Made by a program: the position numbers and the translations under genes. This document shows positions 58,557 to 64,000 of a stretch of 64,000 nt of DNA, one piece after another. Position 1 is the first letter of the stretch. The number at the start of each line of letters is the position of its first letter. The notes below the pieces were generated by a model. The model had not been told where the DNA came from. It ran no database searches and worked only from the letters and a program-made list of their open reading frames with translations. Origin of the DNA: DASQZK01 sp963764345 (GTDB taxonomy: Bacteria; Bacteroidota; Bacteroidia; Bacteroidales; GCA-2748055); NCBI GenBank assembly GCA_963764345.1, contig CAVXSF010000002.1, forward strand, positions 186,001 through 250,000. Reading direction: 5' to 3'.

Positions 58557-61163
58557 TTACTCCACGCTCACATCAATCCCTTTCAGCACAGCCGGATCTG
58601 ATGAAGGTCCTACATTCAGCGTATATACACATTTTTCGGTCATGTATTTGCCTGCATCTTCATCATAGTAGTCCAGGTCACCCGGCTTCAGTTCAAAGGT
58701 CACGGTCTTGGTCTCACCGGCTTTGATCATTACCCTCTGGAATCCACGGAGGTCTCTCAGCGGACGGATGATCCTGCTGTTTTTGTATGATACGTAAAGC
58801 TGCACAACCTCATCCCCGTCAAGAGTGCCCGTGTTGGTGACATCCACACTTACCCTGATAGGTTCTTCGGTTGTCACCTTACTTTTTTCCACCGCAGGAG
58901 CGGCATAGCTGAAGGTTGTATAACTCAGTCCGAAACCGAATGGGAAAAGTGGCTCTTTTTCAAAGTACCGGTAAGTACGACCTTTCATATCATAATCTTC
59001 AAAAGCGGGAAGGTCATCGGCTGATTTGTAAAATGTCACCGGCAATCTTCCGGCAGGATTATAATCTCCGAACAGGACATCCGCAATAGCCGGACCTGCT
59101 GCTTCACCTGGATACCAGGCTTCTACGATGGCCGGAATATTGGCTTCTTCCCAGTTGACGGATACAGCGCTGCCATTCAGGAGAACCAAAACCACCGGTT
59201 TGCCCGTGGCAGTGATCTTTTTCATCAGGTTTTCCTGTATTTCAGGCAGGCCGAGCATTATCCTGTCACCTCCTTTAAAACCTTTTACATTAACCCTCAT
59301 CTCTTCACCTTCCAGCCTCGGCGACAAGCCCATGAACATAATCACCTGGTCGGCTTCCCCGGCGGCCTTCATGGCCTGTGCCTCCAGGTTCCGGCCCGGG
59401 ATATCCCACAACAGAGTACATTTGGCATCGCCATGAAAGTCAAGGGTTTTTAGCGTGATCTTATAAGGTTTACCGGCTTCCAGATCAACATAACTGTATT
59501 TCTTGCGGTATTCATGAACGTTTTTCATGCTTGCAACCGAAGTGCTGTCGAGGAACAGCTCACACACCTTGGCCTCACATCCCAAAGCATATCTCCCGCT
59601 TGCAGGGGGCACGAGGTAACCTGTCCATTCCACTGAAAAATTATCGTTCTCAAGACCTTCATACCGGTCACGGTCCCACCAGAAATAGTCAACTGTACTG
59701 TCAACCCTGGTGATCACCGGATCTCCCTTGTAATCCCGATTTCCGAAGAAGCGGGCATTAAGGCCGTGTTGTTTGAGGTCTTTATCAGTGTACAGGTATC
59801 CGGAACCAATAACATCGAGGAGAGGAATACCGTCTGCTACCCGGCATCCTGGGGCATAGACGATTTCCGCGGTGCTGCCGGCTTTGTCCCTGATACCCTG
59901 CAACGGGGTTACCGGATGCCGTGGTGTACCGTTATAATTGCCCAGCAGGGTCTCAACATCATCGGCATTGGGACCAATCACGGCGATTCGTTTAAGATCT
60001 TTTTTAAGGGGGAGAGCGTGGGCATTATTTTTCAGCAGGACAATGGACTTCTTAGCCGCATCAACTGCTTTGCTGCGGTTTGCTTCTGAACAAACCACAT
60101 CGTATGGAATTCTGGCATACGCAACAAGGGAATCATCATCAAACATGCCAAGTTTCAGGCGGGCAAGCATCAGTCGCTTCACAGACAGGTTAATGTCCTG
60201 TTCTTTGATAAGCCCCTTATCGTAGGCCCCTTTCAGGTATTGTGAAGTTTGGCCGCAATTCAGATCGGTTCCGTTCATGAAAGCCATGGCAGCTGCTTCT
60301 TCCGGTGTACCTACAACATCGTGGGCACCTTTCCTGTAAAAATCGGAGATGGCTCCACAGTCTGAAACCACGTAGCCCTTAAAGCCGAACTCATCACGGA
60401 GGATGCTGTTCTCCAGCTCTGAACTGCCGCAACAGGGCTTTCCTTCGAAACGGTTATACGCACACATCACGGAATAGACATCCGCTTCGAGCACAGATTT
60501 CCGGAATGCCGGAAGATAGGTGTCACGAAGATCCCGCACACTGACCTGGGCATTAAAAGTATGACGCAAAGGCTCCGGACCACTGTGCACGGCATAGTGC
60601 TTCGATGTGGCTACAAGCTTAAGGTATTTGGGGTCATCACCCTGCAGTCCTTTAATAAACTGAACCGCCATCTCACCCGTAAGGTAAGGGTCTTCACCAT
60701 AGGTTTCCATGCCCCGGCCCCAGCGGGGATCCCGGAAAATATTGATGTTGGGAGACCAGAAGGTAAGTCCCTGGTAGATACCTCGCTTTCCCCTGGCAAC
60801 AAAATCGGAATGTTTGGCACGGGCCTCATCGGAGATGATGTCCGATACCTGCCTCATCATGTCACGATCCCAGGTTGCAGCCAGTCCGATGGCCTGGGGA
60901 AAAACGGTGGCTTCACCGGCACGGGCAACCCCGTGAAGACATTCATTCCACCAGTTGTACTCAGGGATGCCAAGACGGGGTATGGCTGGAGATTCATAGT
61001 TCAGCTGACTTATCTTTTCATCGAGGGTCATCAGCGATACGAGATTTTCGGCTCTCTTTTCAAAACTCAGGGAAGGATCCTGAAACGGGTATTCGTACTT
61101 CGATTTGCACGAGAAAAGGAATAGCCCGGAAAGGGCCAGCAGAAGAAATAATTTTGAGTTCAT
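58557..61163 (-). CDS. GH3 lipoprotein beta-glycosidase with PA14 domain
   Basis: The 868-residue protein has a lipoprotein signal (FLFSCKS). The GH3 N-terminal barrel has NINIFRDPRWGRGMETYGEDP and the nucleophile Asp268 in YVVSDCGAI. The second alpha/beta domain is interrupted by a PA14-type insert (GLNARFFGNRDYKG to CTLLWDIP). A fibronectin-III-like C-terminus follows. The VSDCGAI form is frequent in beta-xylosidases and arabinofuranosidases, so a xylo-oligosaccharide role is likely, though beta-glucosidase remains possible. It is intact. A plausible promoter lies just upstream. Confidence 0.92.
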   Translation of the reverse strand: MNSKLFLLLALSGLFLFSCKSKYEYPFQDPSLSFEKRAENLVSLMTLDEKISQLNYESPAIPRLGIPEYNWWNECLHGVARAGEATVFPQAIGLAATWDRDMMRQVSDIISDEARAKHSDFVARGKRGIYQGLTFWSPNINIFRDPRWGRGMETYGEDPYLTGEMAVQFIKGLQGDDPKYLKLVATSKHYAVHSGPEPLRHTFNAQVSVRDLRDTYLPAFRKSVLEADVYSVMCAYNRFEGKPCCGSSELENSILRDEFGFKGYVVSDCGAISDFYRKGAHDVVGTPEEAAAMAFMNGTDLNCGQTSQYLKGAYDKGLIKEQDINLSVKRLMLARLKLGMFDDDSLVAYARIPYDVVCSEANRSKAVDAAKKSIVLLKNNAHALPLKKDLKRIAVIGPNADDVETLLGNYNGTPRHPVTPLQGIRDKAGSTAEIVYAPGCRVADGIPLLDVIGSGYLYTDKDLKQHGLNARFFGNRDYKGDPVITRVDSTVDYFWWDRDRYEGLENDNFSVEWTGYLVPPASGRYALGCEAKVCELFLDSTSVASMKNVHEYRKKYSYVDLEAGKPYKITLKTLDFHGDAKCTLLWDIPGRNLEAQAMKAAGEADQVIMFMGLSPRLEGEEMRVNVKGFKGGDRIMLGLPEIQENLMKKITATGKPVVLVLLNGSAVSVNWEEANIPAIVEAWYPGEAAGPAIADVLFGDYNPAGRLPVTFYKSADDLPAFEDYDMKGRTYRYFEKEPLFPFGFGLSYTTFSYAAPAVEKSKVTTEEPIRVSVDVTNTGTLDGDEVVQLYVSYKNSRIIRPLRDLRGFQRVMIKAGETKTVTFELKPGDLDYYDEDAGKYMTEKCVYTLNVGPSSDPAVLKGIDVSVE

Positions 61164-61186
61164 AGACGGTTGGATTGAAATTTTAA

Positions 61187-61219
61187 TAAATATAGGAAAA
61201 TAGTCCCAACTGTTCCAAA
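61187..61219 (-). promoter_or_regulatory. Possible promoter of the GH3 gene
   Basis: On the minus strand, TTTG (61219-61216) is followed after 21 bp by TATATTTA (61194-61187). That is one base off the -7 consensus TAnnTTTG, with spacing usual for Bacteroidota. It lies 24 bp before the GH3 start. Confidence 0.45.
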
Positions 61220-61257
61220 TTAGTTAGCGTATTTTTTACGTTAAGCCGGTATTTTAC

Positions 61258-62115
61258 TCAGTAAACCTCCGGAATGAACGTTTGCTCTGAAATGGGTGGT
61301 CTGATATAACCTTTTTCCCGTTTGATATCCGGTAGTTCGATGGGATCGGTTTCAATATCGCCATACGGGATCTGTTGAAGCAGATGGTGAATGCAATTCA
61401 GGCGGGCCCTCCTTTTGTCGTCGGCTTCCACCACCCACCAGGGTGAGTTTTTCGTGTCTGTATAGGTAAACATGACATCTTTGGCTTTGGAGTAGTCATC
61501 CCACCTGGTCCGCGATGACAGGTCCATATCACTGATCTTCCAGTTTTTTGTCGGATCATCGATACGGGCCCTGAACCGGGCTTCCTGTTCTTCTTCACTA
61601 ACGGAAAACCAGTATTTGATGAGAATGATTCCCGAGCGTATCAGCATCTGTTCAAAAGCCGGGCATGACCGCAGAAATTCCTGGTATTCATCTTCGGTAC
61701 AGAAACCCATTACCTTTTCGACACCGGCACGGTTGTACCAACTGCGGTCGAATAATACCATCTCACCGGCGGCGGGAAGGTGTGGTACATAACGTTGGAA
61801 ATACCACTGTGTCTTTTCTCTTTCGGTGGGAACGCCCAGGGCCACCACGCGGCAGATCCTGGGATTAAGCGTCTGGGTGATGCGTTTGATCACGCCTCCC
61901 TTTCCGGCAGCATCCCGGCCTTCGAAAAGGACCACTACCTTCAGACTTTTCGCTTTGATCCAGCGTTGCAGCTTCACCAGCTCGATCTGCATTCTCTTCA
62001 GCTCATCCTCGTAGAAATTCTTTTCCAGTCTCTCGGGGTGCGAATCATGGGTTGCTTCAACCCTTGTCCCGTCAATAGACTGATGGGAGGATTTTTTGGT
62101 TTTATGCTTTGACAT
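61258..62115 (-). CDS. ppk2: Polyphosphate kinase 2 family protein
   Basis: I place the start at 62115 (285 residues, MSKHKTKKSS). The frame runs on to 62358, but the extra 81 residues are low-complexity and not family-like. The protein has the PPK2 Walker A (GRDAAGKGG), the lid-region motif DRSWYNRAGVE and PTEREKTQWYFQRY. PPK2 enzymes transfer phosphate between polyphosphate and nucleotides. This single-domain form is class I-like, usually making ADP/GDP into ATP/GTP. It is cytoplasmic and stands alone. Confidence 0.92.
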   Translation of the reverse strand: MSKHKTKKSSHQSIDGTRVEATHDSHPERLEKNFYEDELKRMQIELVKLQRWIKAKSLKVVVLFEGRDAAGKGGVIKRITQTLNPRICRVVALGVPTEREKTQWYFQRYVPHLPAAGEMVLFDRSWYNRAGVEKVMGFCTEDEYQEFLRSCPAFEQMLIRSGIILIKYWFSVSEEEQEARFRARIDDPTKNWKISDMDLSSRTRWDDYSKAKDVMFTYTDTKNSPWWVVEADDKRRARLNCIHHLLQQIPYGDIETDPIELPDIKREKGYIRPPISEQTFIPEVY

Positions 62116-62243
62116 GGATAAAGGTTTTGGATGGAATTTAAAAGTATTGGTTTTTGAGGTAAAAGTCAAGAGGGTGGACCGGGGAACGTGGAAAGAATGG
62201 ACAGCTGCTTCAATACGGGAAAAGTGACAGCGTGATGAAGGGA

Positions 62244-62269
62244 TCCTCCTTCGCTTAAGCTTCGGAGGA
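62244..62269. repeat. REP-like imperfect palindrome
   Basis: TCCTCC-TTC-GCTT pairs with AAGC-TTC-GGAGGA around the centre CTTAAG, with a symmetrical TTC/TTC mismatch in each arm. The form resembles REP palindromes moved by IS200-like RAYT proteins, none of which is in this window. Confidence 0.55.
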
Positions 62270-62451
62270 CGCGGTGGAGTTATTGGGTTATGTGCTATGG
62301 AGTAATAAATAAGCCGGTGAGTCAATGAGAAAGAGACCAGCCGATAGCTGATAGCCAATAGCCGACAGCTTAATTGAAATTATATTCAAGTAATTTTAAA
62401 CAATGCGGGTATTTCCCTGGAAATGATTATTTATTTCATCCTCTTTTTTTA

Positions 62452-62607
62452 CTTTTTACTTTTTACTTTTTATTTATAATCTATAATCTATAATCTATAA
62501 TCTATAATCTATAATCTATAATCTATAATCTCTAATCTATAATCTCTAATCTCTAATCTCTAATCTCTAATCTCTAATCTCCAATCTCCAATCTCCAATC
62601 TCCAAAC
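62452..62607. repeat. Graded 7-bp tandem repeat array
   Basis: Three CTTTTTA units (62452-62472) are followed by 19 consecutive 7-bp units at 62475-62607. The order is TATAATC x8, TCTAATC, TATAATC, TCTAATC x5, TCCAATC x3, TCCAAAC. The variants change stepwise from one end to the other. It lies about 230 bp upstream of a T9SS surface-protein gene. Confidence 0.9.
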
Positions 62608-62836
62608 AATTAAACAGAACAAAACTAAACATGCATAATAGTAAAACTGCTTATGTTTCATGTTGGATCATTCATCTATTCAGATAATCTGTTTTTCTTT
62701 GAATCGTTATCCGTAATCTTTCTAAATTGACAAATGATTTTTTTTTTTTCTAAATTCAGTTGTAACTTATTTTTTAATTGATGATTTGGATTAGTAAATA
62801 TTAATTCTGATACATCTTTTATTAAAACTACTAACT

Positions 62837-63943
62837 ATGAAAAAATTACTGTTATCTGTTTTATTTGTGTTAGGAGTATTTATTACTCTGAATTCACAAA
62901 TAAATGTAAATTCAAGCGGACTGACCGGTATTGGAGGAAGCACACAATCACCTTATATTTTAAATGTAGAGGGGATAAGCAGGATAAATGGTGAAACTGT
63001 GTTCACGTATGATTCATATCCCCCGGTAATTAAAGCTACTCCGAACGGTCCGGTTCTGAAAGCTTACCTGACCAATTTGAGTACTCACGTGGGATCCCTG
63101 GGCACGTCTACTAATCCGTGGGCTTCGGTGTATTGTGACAATCTTTATGAAACCCACATGATGGACAATAACAAAAAAGAAACCTTATAAATATCCATCA
63201 TGTGTGGTTCCATTCTACCTTTAAAATCAAAATTATTGCAGAATGAAAACTCCGATGCACGGTTAAAGGTGAATATACGGGATGTTGACAGCAGCTCACT
63301 AAGTAAGATCATGCTTTTAAGACCGGTCAGGTATGACTTTATACCTTCGATTATTCCCGATTCGCCGGAATTAATGAAGTACGGTGATTATAATAGCGGG
63401 AAGAACCGGGTTGGATTTTTAGCTCAGGATTTTATTAAAGTATTTCCCGACCTGGTAAAATACGATTCAACAGCAGATATATATTCCATAAATTATGTGT
63501 CACTGATTCCCTACCTCGTAAAATCATTACAGGAACAGCAATCCCGGATTGAAACACTTCAGAACATTGTTACTTCACAGGAACAAGAGATTATCAGTAT
63601 CAAGGATTTTGTAGGTTACAATGAAGGCGGTATTAAAAAGAGCACTGCTCAGGAACCTTCTGATAAACCTGAGGGTGGTGATGTCCCGGTTCTTTACCAG
63701 AATTCCCCAAATCCCTTTTATGACAACACGGAAATCAAAGTTTTCCTTCCTGATGACACCCAAAGTGCCAAATTATACATCCATAATCTGAATGGCAAGG
63801 AGGTTATGGTTAAGGACCTGACGGAACATGGAGATATTAAAATTACGGTAAATGGTTCATCCCTTCAGAGAGGCATGTATCTGTATACATTAACGGTTAA
63901 TGGGAAAATGGTGGATTCTAAGAGGATGATACTGACGGAATAA
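62837..63943 (+). pseudogene. T9SS surface protein with S74-like domain, interrupted by an in-frame stop
   Basis: Two frames in the same phase, 62837-63190 and 63200-63943, are separated only by one TAA (63188-63190) and three sense codons. The first begins with a signal peptide (MKKLLLSVLFVLGVFITLNS) and a repetitive beta-rich segment. The second has SDARLKVNIRDV, GFLAQDFIKVFPDLV and a coiled coil, the pattern of S74-type intramolecular chaperone domains of fibre-like proteins. It ends in a T9SS tail (NSPNPFYDNTEI). The stop lies inside a palindromic element (63149-63210). Either the element inserted and broke the gene, or the halves are expressed separately with restart at the ATG in its right arm. 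Confidence 0.75.
63149..63210 (+). repeat. Imperfect palindromic element, copy B, inside a coding region
   Basis: The left arm GAAACCCACATGATGGA (63149-63165) pairs with the right arm TCCATCATGTGTGGTTC (63194-63210). The outer parts match copy A at 7275-7370; the inner stem bases differ from copy A but still pair. The loop contains the in-frame TAA, and the right arm contains the ATG of the following frame. No flanking transposase is visible. Confidence 0.75.
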
Positions 63944-64000
63944 AAACTTTGATTTTGCATCCGGATTGTATCTGATCCTGGTAAAAATTGCAGATCATTC

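Larger units (their letters stand above)
62116..62836. other. 721-bp intergenic region with palindrome and tandem repeats
   Basis: This gap holds a REP-like palindrome, two adjacent 7-bp tandem arrays (separate entries), and a short AGCTGATAGCCAATAGCC-type repetitive stretch around 62341-62368. I see no gene. Its right part should hold the promoter of the T9SS surface gene. Confidence 0.6.

Noticed and set aside
62115..62358. N-terminal extension of PPK2 to 62358
   Set aside because: The extra 81 residues are low-complexity, unlike the family, and overlap a REP-like palindrome.
62452..62607. Tandem array as a CRISPR
   Set aside because: Units are 7 bp without spacers, and no cas genes are present.

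Overview
This window looks like a chromosomal segment from a polysaccharide-degrading member of the Bacteroidota. Three encoded proteins end in type IX secretion (T9SS) C-terminal sorting domains. Several upstream regions carry the Bacteroidota-type -7 element TAnnTTTG, and most starts lack a Shine-Dalgarno sequence. The genes are dominated by exported glycoside hydrolases with lipoprotein or twin-arginine signals. I saw no tRNA, rRNA, CRISPR array or complete transposase. No SusC/SusD pair is present, although the hydrolase set resembles a polysaccharide-utilisation locus.

Layout. 1-11643: a GH89 lipoprotein cut by the left edge, a small VOC-fold gene, a 1473-residue modular GH30 with a T9SS tail, a Tat-exported GH28 and a GH74 xyloglucanase-like lipoprotein. 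11666-17226: housekeeping and regulatory genes on the minus strand (GNAT, YdeI-like, RibD/DHFR-like, cold-shock protein, a second RpoD-like sigma factor, a nitronate monooxygenase-like flavoprotein, an RRM protein). 17227-26027: a Tat-exported protein of unknown function, then an efflux operon tetR-tolC-MFP-RND with a 12-bp perfect inverted repeat ahead of tetR, and a Nudix hydrolase. 26303-40805: six exported carbohydrate-active genes on the minus strand (GH27, sulfatase, GH116, GH2, heparinase-II/III-like, GH97). 41092-48327: a glycyl radical enzyme, a GH130 mannosylglucose phosphorylase, a nucleoside hydrolase and a sodium:solute symporter. 48461-55135: a multi-PAS hybrid histidine kinase and a large ABCG-like exporter. 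55391-64000: aldose 1-epimerase, an M1 peptidase with T9SS tail, GH3, PPK2, and a T9SS surface gene interrupted by a stop codon inside a palindromic element.

Together the genes point to attack on plant or algal hemicellulose. GH74, GH2, GH3 and GH97/GH27 suit decorated xyloglucan or galactomannan. GH130 handles mannosylglucose phosphorolytically, GalM feeds hexose anomers, and a symporter imports small products.

The most striking pattern is that six long genes (RND permease, TolC, GH2, glycyl radical enzyme, hybrid kinase, ABC exporter) are each split by one frameshift, always in the +1 direction. Five of the six have a coding-strand CGGG run at or near the break where removing one G restores a plausible protein. 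This could be systematic assembly error, recent decay, or recoding; sequence alone does not decide. A second pattern is an imperfect palindrome found at two loci 56 kb apart with compensatory changes in the stem, once in a leader and once inside a gene.
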